Assembly: GCF_021117275.1 (NCBI RefSeq)
Contig: NZ_CP088245.1
Coordinates: 1,091,501-1,155,500, forward strand
DNA length: 64,000 nucleotides
Source: Metabacillus sp. B2-18
Lineage (GTDB): Bacteria; Bacillota; Bacilli; Bacillales; Bacillaceae
Reading direction: 5' to 3'
Positions 1-8,320 of the stretch are shown in pieces; position 1 is the first letter of the stretch; each line of letters begins with the position of its first letter. The notes below the pieces were generated by a model that saw only the letters and a program-made list of their open reading frames with translations, was not told where the DNA came from and searched no databases. A program made the position numbers and the translations under genes.

Positions 1-128
1 ATTTTTTATAATGAAAGTGGAAATAAACGAACAAAAGTGGCACTAAATAAACATAATAAATAAAAAAGAAACGTTGAATAACAGAGAAACAAAAGGTTAT
101 GACCAATCAAAGAGAACTTTAAATGAAA

Positions 129-144
129 TTGAAAACGTTTTATC
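129..144 (+). promoter_or_regulatory. Candidate CcpA cre site upstream of GH105 gene
   Basis: TTGAAAACGTTTTATC matches the Bacillus cre consensus WTGNAARCGNWWWCAW over the first 13 positions and deviates in the last three. It lies about 45 bp before the start codon of the GH105 hydrolase, where CcpA would repress in the presence of glucose. The match is imperfect, so this is a candidate only. Confidence 0.45.
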
Positions 145-189
145 TTTTTGAGATTTAAAGCTATTACAATAATTTTTGGAGGGATTACA

Positions 190-1293
190 ATGACTCAAAA
201 ACAAGCTTTTCTAGAGAAAACTGAGATTATTAACTACATAGATGTATTGATGGATAATCTTTCACAAATAAAAGATAATACAGGTGAATTTTTATTAAAC
301 TTTGATGGTTTAGTTGTTGATGATAAGAGCTGGAATGTTTGGAACTGGCCGCAAGGTGTTGGGTTGTATGGAATCTTTAAATATTGGAAACTAACAAATA
401 GTCAGAAGGCATTAACTATAATGACCGATTGGTTTCAAGCTAGATTTGAAGAAGGGGTACCACCAAAAAATGTGAATACAATGGCTCCTCTATTAACGCT
501 AGCGTTTCTATATGAAGAAACGAAGGATCAGACATTTGTTCCTTATTTAGAAAATTGGGCAGAGTGGGTTATGCATGATATGCCACGAACTGAGGAAAAC
601 GGTCTTCAACATATGACATACGGCCCTGAAAATAAAAATCAGCTATGGGATGACACCTTGATGATGACGGTTTTGCCTTTGGCCAAGATCGGAAGACTTT
701 TCAATAAACAAGAATATATTGAAGAAGCGAAAAGACAATTTTTAATTCATATAAAGTATTTAAGTGATCGTAAAACAGGATTATGGTTTCACGGCTGGAC
801 TTTTGAAGAAAACCATCATTATGCAGAAGCATTATGGGGAAGAGGGAACTGCTGGATTACCATTGCCATTCCGGAATTTATCGAAATTCTTGATTTAAAA
901 GAGGGAGATTTCTTAAGAGAATATCTTCTTGATACATTAAAAAGACAAATTGAAGCATTAGCTGAATATCAAGATGAAAGCGGATTATGGCATACATTAA
1001 TCAATGACAAAACATCTTATTTAGAAGCTTCTGCAACAGCTGGCTTTGCTTATGGCATTTTGAAGTCTGTTCATAAACGATATATTGGTCAAGAATATAG
1101 AGAAACAGCTTACAAAGCAATTCGTGGAATTGTGAAGGAAATTAATGATGAAGGTGCTTTGCAAAAGGTATCAGTTGGAACAGGTATGGGTGATACATTA
1201 GAGTTTTATAAAGAAATCAAAACGACAACAATGCCATACGGACAATCGTTAGCTGTTTTAAGTTTATCTCAATTTTTATATGAATTTTTCTAA
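190..1293 (+). CDS. Glycoside hydrolase family 105 unsaturated glucuronyl/rhamnogalacturonyl hydrolase
   Basis: A 367-residue protein of the YteR/YesR (GH105) type. These cytoplasmic enzymes remove the unsaturated uronic acid left at the non-reducing end of oligosaccharides by polysaccharide lyases. The sequence has the (alpha/alpha)6-barrel pattern of repeated Trp/Gly-rich helices. Examples are WNWPQGVGLYG near residue 60, the NQLWDDTLMM segment near residue 155 that carries the family's catalytic Asp, and LWGRGNCWI near 215. The start at 190 is chosen because GGAGGG lies 6 nt upstream; an earlier in-frame ATG at 148 has no such site. The gene stands alone, ends at a strong terminator, and has a cre-like site upstream. 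Function is known from the family; the actual substrate is not visible. Confidence 0.85.
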   Translation: MTQKQAFLEKTEIINYIDVLMDNLSQIKDNTGEFLLNFDGLVVDDKSWNVWNWPQGVGLYGIFKYWKLTNSQKALTIMTDWFQARFEEGVPPKNVNTMAPLLTLAFLYEETKDQTFVPYLENWAEWVMHDMPRTEENGLQHMTYGPENKNQLWDDTLMMTVLPLAKIGRLFNKQEYIEEAKRQFLIHIKYLSDRKTGLWFHGWTFEENHHYAEALWGRGNCWITIAIPEFIEILDLKEGDFLREYLLDTLKRQIEALAEYQDESGLWHTLINDKTSYLEASATAGFAYGILKSVHKRYIGQEYRETAYKAIRGIVKEINDEGALQKVSVGTGMGDTLEFYKEIKTTTMPYGQSLAVLSLSQFLYEFF

Positions 1294-1420
1294 AAAGTTT
1301 ACTCTTTGAATAATAGATTTGGCTAGTGGCGGAGTAAGCGGCTTTCAGCACAAAAGATGATAACTAGTTTAGACAGCTTTTAAGATAAGCTTGTTTTTGC
1401 CTAATTTGTTTGGGTTGTAG

Positions 1421-1474
1421 AAGCAATAAAAAGGCAACAAATCTATTATCAGATTTGTTGCCTTTTTATTGCTT
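1421..1474. terminator. Bidirectional intrinsic terminator
   Basis: A perfect 24-bp stem (1421-1444 with 1451-1474) closes a 6-nt ATTATC loop and carries A and T runs on opposite arms. It can terminate both the GH105 gene (+) and the convergent LysR gene (-). Confidence 0.9.
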
Positions 1475-1540
1475 ACAAGAAATTATGTATTACAGAGATT
1501 GTGGATTGTACTTTGACATCCAGCTCCAGTACTTTTGTTC

Positions 1541-2422
1541 TTAATGCTGAATAAACTCTACAAATTGAGAAACACCTTCTCGATGAAACCGCTGCGGCTT
1601 TTTAACGAGCCATAAGCTTCTTTCAATATGTACATCTTTAATTTTTATTTCTTGTAAATAGCCTTGTTCTAATTCTCTGGCAACAGTTAGTTTAGAAAGT
1701 ATGCTAATTCCAAGACCTGACTCAACGGCACTTTTTATGGCTTGTGTGCTACCGATTTCCATATAACTATTTATCTTTTCCAAAATTCCATACTCTTTCA
1801 GGGCATTTTCTGCGATGAGTCTTGTTCCAGAAATTGATTCACGCCAAATCATTTTTTCATTTGCTAATTCCTCAATTTGAATTTCAGATCGGTCCTTCCA
1901 TGGGTGATCAGGTGAGCAAACGAGGATGAGTTCATCATTGGCAAATTTCTCAACAATTAGATGTTTATCTTCAACAATTCCTTCAACTAATGCAATATCT
2001 ATCACATCGTTCGTTAAATCCTCTAACACACTTGGTGTGTTTCGAATCGTTAAGGTTACTTTTATTTCTGGTGCATGTTTTTTAAATCGACCAAGTAAAC
2101 TTGGTAATAGAAACTCACCAATTGTCAGAGAAGCACCTACCCTAAGATTTGAATTATACTCTCCGGTAGCCTGAAGGATCACTTCTTTAGATCTATCAAA
2201 ATCATTAATAATGGCTTTGGCAAAAGGATAGAGCATTTTCCCTGTTTCTGTAACTATAAGCTTTCCTTCTGTCCGATCAAATAATAAAGTACCATAAAAA
2301 TTCTCTAATTGGCGGATTTGTCTTGTCACAGCCGGCTGAGACACAAAGCTTAATCTTGCTGCTTGACTAATGCTTCCTTCATCAACGACTAAGCAAAACA
2401 TTTTCAGGTTTTCTATATTCAT
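1541..2422 (-). CDS. LysR-family transcriptional regulator (CysL-like)
   Basis: A 293-residue LysR regulator of usual length. The N-terminal winged HTH (about residues 1-60) contains the typical SISQAARLSFVSQPAVTRQIRQLE segment split over the recognition helix. The rest is a periplasmic-binding-protein-like effector domain, with residues such as RESISGTR and VESGLGISILS. It is transcribed divergently from the SulP transporter, 174 bp away, the classic arrangement of a LysR protein and its target. The effector domain resembles B. subtilis CysL (YwfK) in general layout. Regulation of anion (sulfate-type) uptake is an inference from position. Confidence 0.85.
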   Translation of the reverse strand: MNIENLKMFCLVVDEGSISQAARLSFVSQPAVTRQIRQLENFYGTLLFDRTEGKLIVTETGKMLYPFAKAIINDFDRSKEVILQATGEYNSNLRVGASLTIGEFLLPSLLGRFKKHAPEIKVTLTIRNTPSVLEDLTNDVIDIALVEGIVEDKHLIVEKFANDELILVCSPDHPWKDRSEIQIEELANEKMIWRESISGTRLIAENALKEYGILEKINSYMEIGSTQAIKSAVESGLGISILSKLTVARELEQGYLQEIKIKDVHIERSLWLVKKPQRFHREGVSQFVEFIQH

Positions 2423-2596
2423 ACATACCCTCCCAATTAGACATTTTTATCTTATCTTTATATAATACCCTAGGTCGGCTTATCAGGAAAATAAACTAGC
2501 TATAACAATCTGTTATATGCTATGCATTTGTTGCAATATGCCTCCGTGAAAAAGCGTGTTATCGTATAGATAAGAAGAACTTTAAAAGTAAAGGAA

Positions 2597-4327
2597 ATGG
2601 TAAAGATGACCATTAAAAAATATATACCACCAGGCTTAGAACAACCATATAACAAAAGTCTAATGATGAAAGATTTGATTGCAGGCTTAACCTTATTTGT
2701 GATGCTCGTTCCTCAAGGTATGGCATATGCGATGTTAGCTGGTTTACCACCCGTTATGGGGTTATATGCTTCAACCATTCCTTTAATTATTTATGCATTA
2801 TTTGCCTCTTCAAGGCATTTATCGGTTGGACCAACAGCCATAACTTCTTTACTTGTTTTTTCAGGAATATCAAGCATAAGTGAGCCAGGGTCACAGGATT
2901 ATATCACGCTTGTTATTTTATTGGCACTTATGGTGGGGACGATTCAATGTTTACTAGGAGTATTACGACTGGGTTTTATTGTGAAATTTATCTCACCATC
3001 TGTGCTGGGTGGCTATACTTCAGCCGCAGCTATCATCATTGGTCTAAGTCAGTTAAAGCATCTGATTGGAATCGATCTTGGTACGTATTTTCAAGCCCAT
3101 CATTTACTAATTGGAATAGGTAGGGAATTGACGAACTTACATGGGATGACTGTTCTCTTAGGAGTAAGTAGTATCATTTTCTTAGTTATTCTCAAAAAAA
3201 TAAACTCTCGTTTTCCAGCTGCTCTTGTCTTAATTCTGTTGTCTTCACTTAGTGTGTACATTTTTTCATTACAAGAAAAAGGTGTTCAGATTGTTGGTAC
3301 GGTGCCAAATGGATTTCCGTCTCTTTCATTGCCAACGATTTCATTAGAAAGTGTGAAGCAATTAATTATACCAGCAGTCATCATTGCTTTGCTTGGCTTT
3401 ATGGAGTCATTGGCAATAGGAAAAACAATTGCGGATAAAGAAAAATATAAACTTAACCCAAATCGCGAGTTAAAGGCATTAGGTTTAGCTAATATGCTAG
3501 GTTCGTTGTTTCAGATTTTCCCTGTTAATGGAAGCTTTTCAAGAAGTGCAGTGAATCATCAAAGTGGTGGCGTTACGCAATTAGTGTCAATTTTCACTAG
3601 TTTGTTTATGATCATTACATTGATGTTATTTACCTCTTATTTTTATTATTTGCCGAGTGCAGTTCTAGCTGCGATTATTATCGTTGCCGTCTATAAATTA
3701 ATTGATATTGAACAAGCAAAATTCTTGTTCAATGTAAGATCAATAGATGGATGGAGCTGGATTGTCACCTTTTTTGTCACCTTATTTGTTGGAATTCAGT
3801 GGGGAATTTTAGTTGGTGCTATTTTTAATTTCTGTTTGTTGTTAGCAAGAATAACAAGGCCAAATATTATTGAAATGGGATATCTTGAAAAGGAACAAAT
3901 ATTTCGTGATATAAAGAGATTTCCTCAAGCGACAACACTTGAAGATTTAATTATGATTCGAGTTGATTCTTCCATTCACTTTGCAAACATTTCTTATTTG
4001 GAAGAAAAGATCAGGGAGTTTCTTTATTTAAAGCCTCTGGCTAACATGATTATTATCGATTTTTCTGGAGTTAATGATATGGACACTCCATCGTTTGAGG
4101 TAATAGAAGACTTGAAGGAACAACTAAAAAAGGAAAAAGATATTAGCATGTTCTTTGTCGGAATGAAGGGGACTGTTAGAGAAACAGCAAATAAATTAGG
4201 CTGGGATCGTAAATTTAATGAAGAAATGAATTATTATACGATTGAAAAATTACTTGAAAATAAGAAAATAAAGGTATCAACTTCTTCTGATAAAAACCAT
4301 CAAACGCCGTATATGTATTATATTTAA
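2597..4327 (+). CDS. SulP-family anion transporter with STAS domain
   Basis: A 576-residue membrane protein. The first ~420 residues form about 12-14 hydrophobic segments with SulP hallmarks: VPQGMAYAMLAGLPPVMGLYAS near residue 40 (split here over the signature) and NMLGSLFQIFPVNGSFSRSAVN near 300. The C-terminus (about 445-550) is a cytoplasmic STAS domain with IIDFSGVNDMDTPSFEVI. SulP proteins move sulfate, bicarbonate, dicarboxylates or other anions, so the ion cannot be assigned from sequence. The start could also be ATG 2606, which has a better-spaced weak AAAGGA; the two differ by three codons. A LysR gene is divergent, suggesting regulated expression. Confidence 0.88.
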   Translation: MVKMTIKKYIPPGLEQPYNKSLMMKDLIAGLTLFVMLVPQGMAYAMLAGLPPVMGLYASTIPLIIYALFASSRHLSVGPTAITSLLVFSGISSISEPGSQDYITLVILLALMVGTIQCLLGVLRLGFIVKFISPSVLGGYTSAAAIIIGLSQLKHLIGIDLGTYFQAHHLLIGIGRELTNLHGMTVLLGVSSIIFLVILKKINSRFPAALVLILLSSLSVYIFSLQEKGVQIVGTVPNGFPSLSLPTISLESVKQLIIPAVIIALLGFMESLAIGKTIADKEKYKLNPNRELKALGLANMLGSLFQIFPVNGSFSRSAVNHQSGGVTQLVSIFTSLFMIITLMLFTSYFYYLPSAVLAAIIIVAVYKLIDIEQAKFLFNVRSIDGWSWIVTFFVTLFVGIQWGILVGAIFNFCLLLARITRPNIIEMGYLEKEQIFRDIKRFPQATTLEDLIMIRVDSSIHFANISYLEEKIREFLYLKPLANMIIIDFSGVNDMDTPSFEVIEDLKEQLKKEKDISMFFVGMKGTVRETANKLGWDRKFNEEMNYYTIEKLLENKKIKVSTSSDKNHQTPYMYYI

Positions 4328-4370
4328 AAGGTGAGTAGCAAAATGTATTATTTGCTACTCACCTTTTTCT
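4326..4370. terminator. Bidirectional intrinsic terminator after SulP gene
   Basis: A perfect 17-bp stem (4326-4342 with 4351-4367) encloses a short loop and is followed by T residues. It lies between the convergent SulP (+) and AraC-type (-) genes and can serve both. Confidence 0.9.
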
Positions 4371-5593
4371 TATGTTAAAGTTTTGTACTTCTTAGGTGTT
4401 ATACCGGTATATTTCTTAAACACCTTTGTGAAATAACTTTGATCATGAAAGTTTAAGATTGTCGAAATTTTTAAAAGTGAATAGTCCGTAAAAGTTAACA
4501 ATGTTTTGGCTTCATCGATTTTCGTTTTATGAATATATTCCGCAATTGATATTCCTACTTCTTTTTTAAAAAGAGAAGATACATAATTTGGGTGCATATC
4601 TACTAGTTCCGCAAGTTGTGTTAGGGTCAATTCTTCGTAAAGATGTGTATAAATATAATTCATACACTTGTTTATTGGCTTAGAGTAGCTTTGTTGTTTC
4701 TGCTTACGTACATGATCGGCAAATTCACTTAATGCTTGTTCTATAAAAGGATCAATCAATGAACAATCTGTTAATTCCTCTAAGCTTTGGATATACAAAT
4801 CGCTAAGTGTATAAGCAATTTCATAATGAAGACCACCTTCAATTGCGGCGCGTGTTGCTAAAGTAATCGCAGTAATACCAAGGTTTTTACTATGACGTAA
4901 CTGACTTTTTTTAGAAAGAATTCCAACCTTACCGTTTTCGGGACTTATTTTAAATATCTTTAAGAATTCTTCCTTCCTACCTTCTTTAATGAATTGAAAT
5001 AGCCTTTTCTCATACATAAAATCATGATGAAATGAGACATTTTCCCGTTGTTGCGAAATGGTTACTTGGGGATCTTCAATTTTGAATGGAAGATCTCCAA
5101 CTTTACTATTTTTTAAAATGATTTCTGCCGGGTCCAGTGTTTCCTGGTAAAGCATATAGTATATTTGCATGCTAATATTCATTAATTTCATATGAGAAAG
5201 TCGGGGAAGGGTTTCAAAATAATAAACGAGTTTTTCACCTAGACTCTTTTGAACATTCATATCATTTATGAGTGCTGTTAGTCTATCATTTGTTAGCTCG
5301 GGTGCAAGAGTTGGACCGACAATGATCATTCCTTTATACTCATTTTCCTGTCTAATTTGAATGAAAAAAAATTCTTCATAGTGTTCTGTTTTGACGAACA
5401 GTGGGAATAGAAATGTTTCTTTTCTAAAGTTAAATTGCTTGAATATGTTGTGGTGAAACGAGCTGTTAGGATTTTTAAAACTAAGAGAAGACTGTTCAAA
5501 TTTAACCATATCGTTGTGATCTATGAAGGTAATAGGAATGTTAAAGGATTCATAAATCAGTTTGCAAATATAATCTACGTCCTTAAGTATCAT
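4370..5593 (-). CDS. AraC-family transcriptional regulator
   Basis: A 407-residue regulator. The C-terminal ~100 residues are an AraC/XylS double HTH, with LTLTQLAELVDMHPNYVSSLF and then ISTILNFHDQSYFTKVFKKYTG ending in TPKKYK. The N-terminal ~300 residues form an uncharacterised sensor region of the type seen in Bacillus YesN-like stand-alone regulators, with no receiver Asp. The gene is divergent from the GH3 beta-glucosidase with 162 bp between the starts, so it most likely controls that gene. The inducing sugar cannot be read from sequence. Confidence 0.83.
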   Translation of the reverse strand: MILKDVDYICKLIYESFNIPITFIDHNDMVKFEQSSLSFKNPNSSFHHNIFKQFNFRKETFLFPLFVKTEHYEEFFFIQIRQENEYKGMIIVGPTLAPELTNDRLTALINDMNVQKSLGEKLVYYFETLPRLSHMKLMNISMQIYYMLYQETLDPAEIILKNSKVGDLPFKIEDPQVTISQQRENVSFHHDFMYEKRLFQFIKEGRKEEFLKIFKISPENGKVGILSKKSQLRHSKNLGITAITLATRAAIEGGLHYEIAYTLSDLYIQSLEELTDCSLIDPFIEQALSEFADHVRKQKQQSYSKPINKCMNYIYTHLYEELTLTQLAELVDMHPNYVSSLFKKEVGISIAEYIHKTKIDEAKTLLTFTDYSLLKISTILNFHDQSYFTKVFKKYTGITPKKYKTLT

Positions 5594-5718
5594 CTTTGTC
5601 TCCTCACATTTTATTTGAATGATACCATACAGAATATAATATTAAAATATAGCTAAAAATACTAAAATAATACCAAAAATATATAGGCTTGTTATTTATA
5701 ATAAAACATATAGTTTAC

Positions 5719-5734
5719 TAGAAAGCGTTTACTT
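5719..5734 (+). promoter_or_regulatory. CcpA cre site upstream of GH3 gene
   Basis: TAGAAAGCGTTTACTT matches 14 of 16 positions of the cre consensus WTGNAARCGNWWWCAW. It sits just before the ribosome binding site of the beta-glucosidase gene, consistent with carbon catabolite repression. Confidence 0.7.
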
Positions 5735-5755
5735 TATCTATTTTATGGAGGGATT

Positions 5756-8059
5756 ATGGTGGCAAAAGACATTAAAGCTCTTATTTCTCAGATGACATTA
5801 GAAGAAAAAGCCGGGCTATGTTCCGGTAAAGATTTCTGGAACCTAAAAGGAATTGAACGATTAGGAATTCCATCAATTATGGTAACAGACGGCCCACACG
5901 GATTACGAAAACAAAGAATGGGGGCTGACCACTTAGGGTTATTCGACAGTGTACCAGCGACATGCTTTCCATCTGCTGCAGGAATGGCGAGCTCATGGGA
6001 TCGTAATCTAATCCAGCAAGTTGGGGTTGCGTTAGGAAAAGAATGTCAGGCTGAGGATGTAGCTGTTCTTCTTGGACCTGGTGCAAACATTAAGCGTTCG
6101 CCTTTATGTGGTCGTAACTTTGAGTATTTCTCTGAAGATCCGTACCTTTCATCAGAAATGGCAGCAAATCATATTATAGGTGTTCAAAGTCAAGGTGTTG
6201 GAACATCACTAAAGCATTTCGCAGCGAATAATCAGGAGCACCGCAGAATGTCAACGGATGCGATTGTTGATGAAAGAACATTCCGTGAAATCTATCTAGC
6301 TAGCTTTGAAGGAGCAGTAAAACAATCACAGCCATGGACAGTGATGTGCTCTTACAATAAAATTAACGGTGAGTTTGCTTCTGAAAATAACTATTTATTA
6401 AATGATATCTTGAAAGATGAGTGGGGCTTTGAAGGCTTTGTTGTTTCTGACTGGGGAGCAGTAAATGAGCGTGATGTTGCCTTGGCTAATGGGTTAGAGC
6501 TAGAAATGCCGGCTTCAAAAGGAATCGGTGAAAATAAAGTGATCGAAGCGGTTCAAAATGGTACTTTACCTGAAGAAAAGCTTGATGCTGCTGTGGAACG
6601 TATTCTCCGTATTATTTTTAAAGCAGTTGAAGAAAAGAAAGAAAATGCAACATATGATCAAGAAGCGCATCATCAGTTAGCTAGAGTAACTGCGAGAGAA
6701 AGCATGGTGCTATTAAAAAATGAAAACAGCATTCTACCACTTAAAAAAGAAGGTAGTATCGCAGTAATTGGAGAATTTGCCAAAGCACCAAGATATCAAG
6801 GTGGAGGAAGCTCTCATATTAAGCCAACAAAGCTTGAAAACATTGTAGAGGAAATTGAAAAGTCTGCTGGACCAGAAGCAAGTGTTACTTATGCCCAAGG
6901 ATACTATCGTGATAAAGATGAGATTGATGAAGCATTAATCCATGAAGCAAAAGAAGTGGCAGCACAAGCAGAAACAGTTGTCTTGTTTGCAGGTTTACCA
7001 GATCGTTACGAATCTGAAGGCTATGATCGTGTACACTTACACATTCCTGAAAATCAAAAGCGTTTACTTGATGCCGTTGCTGAAGTGAACTCGGATATTA
7101 TTGTTGTGTTAAGCAACGGTGCACCAATTGAAATGCCATGGTTAGATAAAGTAAAAGGATTACTTGAGGGTTATCTTGGAGGTCAAGCACTTGGCGGAGC
7201 CATTGCAGATATTCTTTTTGGTGATGAAAACCCTAGCGGGAAACTTGCTGAAACATTCCCAAAAAGATTAAGTGACAATCCTTCTTATTTATTCTTCCCA
7301 GGTGAGGGAGATCGAGTGGAGTATCGCGAAGGAATTTTCGTTGGTTACCGCTATTATGATACAAAAAATGTAGAAACTTTATTCCCATTTGGATTTGGAC
7401 TTAGCTATACAACATTTGAATATAGCAATCTATCAGTAAGCTCAAACCAACTAAAAGATACAGAAACACTTACTGTTACAGTAAATGTGAAAAATACAGG
7501 TGCTATTGCTGGTAAGGAAGTTGTTCAACTTTATGTAAAAGATGTAGAAAGCAGTGTAAGCAGACCTGAGAAGGAATTAAAAGGGTTTGAAAAAGTAGAA
7601 TTACAACCTGGCGAGGAAAAAGCCGTTAAATTTACGTTAGATAAACGTGCTTTTGCTTACTACAATACAGAGTTAAAAGATTGGCATGTAGAAAGTGGAG
7701 AGTTCAAACTATTAGTAGGAAAAAGCTCAAAAGAGATTGTTTTATCAGAAAAGGTAAACGTTGAATCTTCATTAGAGCTTCCATTAGTTGTTCATCGTAA
7801 TACAACAATTGGAGATCTGCTTGCAAACCTTAAAGTTGCACCACTAGCGAAAGAAATGTTAGCAAGAGCTCAAGAAGGAAGTCCGTTTGCAGCAGCTGCT
7901 GATGACGAAGGGGAAGGTACAGAAATGATGGCAGCGATGATGAAATATATGCCATTACGTGCTTTATCTAATTTTAGTGATGGAAAGTTTACAGAAGAGA
8001 TGCTGCAGGGAATGATTCATCAGTTAAATGAGGTACAGAAGAATCCTGTTGTGAAATAG
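5756..8059 (+). CDS. Glycoside hydrolase family 3 beta-glucosidase
   Basis: A 767-residue GH3 enzyme without a signal peptide, hence probably intracellular and acting on imported beta-glucosides. The N-terminal barrel carries [11 protein letters not shown] near residue 42 and the nucleophile motif [10 protein letters not shown] with the Asp near 232. The C-terminal sandwich carries the ESEGYDR segment near residue 422. A fibronectin-III-like domain follows (about 570-670, with [15 protein letters not shown]). An extra tail of about 95 residues after it ([14 protein letters not shown]) is common in Firmicute cytoplasmic GH3 enzymes. GGAGGG is 3 nt before ATG 5756 and 6 nt before an alternative GTG at 5759. 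A cre site and a divergent AraC gene suggest catabolite-repressed, inducible expression. Confidence 0.9.
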   Translation: MVAKDIKALISQMTLEEKAGLCSGKDFWNLKGIERLGIPSIMVTDGPHGLRKQRMGADHLGLFDSVPATCFPSAAGMASSWDRNLIQQVGVALGKECQAEDVAVLLGPGANIKRSPLCGRNFEYFSEDPYLSSEMAANHIIGVQSQGVGTSLKHFAANNQEHRRMSTDAIVDERTFREIYLASFEGAVKQSQPWTVMCSYNKINGEFASENNYLLNDILKDEWGFEGFVVSDWGAVNERDVALANGLELEMPASKGIGENKVIEAVQNGTLPEEKLDAAVERILRIIFKAVEEKKENATYDQEAHHQLARVTARESMVLLKNENSILPLKKEGSIAVIGEFAKAPRYQGGGSSHIKPTKLENIVEEIEKSAGPEASVTYAQGYYRDKDEIDEALIHEAKEVAAQAETVVLFAGLPDRYESEGYDRVHLHIPENQKRLLDAVAEVNSDIIVVLSNGAPIEMPWLDKVKGLLEGYLGGQALGGAIADILFGDENPSGKLAETFPKRLSDNPSYLFFPGEGDRVEYREGIFVGYRYYDTKNVETLFPFGFGLSYTTFEYSNLSVSSNQLKDTETLTVTVNVKNTGAIAGKEVVQLYVKDVESSVSRPEKELKGFEKVELQPGEEKAVKFTLDKRAFAYYNTELKDWHVESGEFKLLVGKSSKEIVLSEKVNVESSLELPLVVHRNTTIGDLLANLKVAPLAKEMLARAQEGSPFAAAADDEGEGTEMMAAMMKYMPLRALSNFSDGKFTEEMLQGMIHQLNEVQKNPVVK

Positions 8060-8111
8060 ATGATAAAAAGTCACCACTCATTCTTTGAGATGAATTCCCA
8101 GCTATTAATGA

Positions 8112-8140
8112 TTGACCATTATCACATATTTTGCTAGAAT
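8112..8140 (+). promoter_or_regulatory. SigA-type promoter of the Mn2+ riboswitch leader
   Basis: TTGACC (8112-8117), a 17-bp spacer and TAGAAT (8135-8140) make a good vegetative promoter. Transcription would begin near 8147, just ahead of the riboswitch aptamer. Confidence 0.7.
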
Positions 8141-8164
8141 TAGCTCAACTAAATGATCGTATTC

Positions 8165-8256
8165 CTCAAAGGGGAGTAGCTGTTAAACAAAGTCGTCATT
8201 TCGGGATATTATTGCCCCGGCTTTGTTGGCAATTTATATTGTTAGCGAGACCTTTG
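8165..8256 (+). ncRNA. yybP-ykoY (manganese) riboswitch aptamer
   Basis: The sequence carries the family's conserved elements in order. CTCAAAGGGGAGTAGC starts at 8165, then ACAAAGTCGTCATTTCG, then CCCCGGCTTTGTTGGCAA, and finally GTTAGCGAGACCTTTGCC. The first and last elements pair as P1 (AAAGG with CCTTT), and the internal ACAAAG/CTTTGT arms form the inner helix. The layout is the same as that of the structurally studied Lactococcus lactis member as I recall it. The aptamer senses Mn2+ and normally switches a following terminator off. The next gene in the original order is the PAP2 phosphatase, now separated by a group II intron. Confidence 0.9.
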
Positions 8257-8288
8257 CCAATTTTATTAATTGGTGAAGGTCTTTTTTT
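8249..8288 (+). terminator. Riboswitch expression-platform terminator
   Basis: GACCTTTGCCAATT (8249-8262) pairs with AATTGGTGAAGGTC (8268-8281) and is followed by a run of seven Ts. The 5' arm overlaps the 3' strand of the aptamer P1 helix, so ligand binding and terminator formation are mutually exclusive, as expected for an on-switch. Confidence 0.88.
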
Positions 8289-8320
8289 AGACCTTTACTA
8301 AATAGTAAGGGTCTTTTTTT
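8289..8320 (+). terminator. Second tandem terminator, insertion target of the group IIC intron
   Basis: AGACCTTTACT (8289-8299) pairs with AGTAAGGGTCT across an AAAT loop and ends in seven Ts at 8320. The intron starts with the very next base. Group IIC introns are known to insert just after terminator-like hairpins, so this is the recognised target as well as a terminator. Confidence 0.85.

Noticed and set aside
1..128. End of an upstream gene at the left edge
   Set aside because: Only a short frame with a stop near 45 is present; nothing can be identified, and the stretch is AT-rich non-coding sequence.
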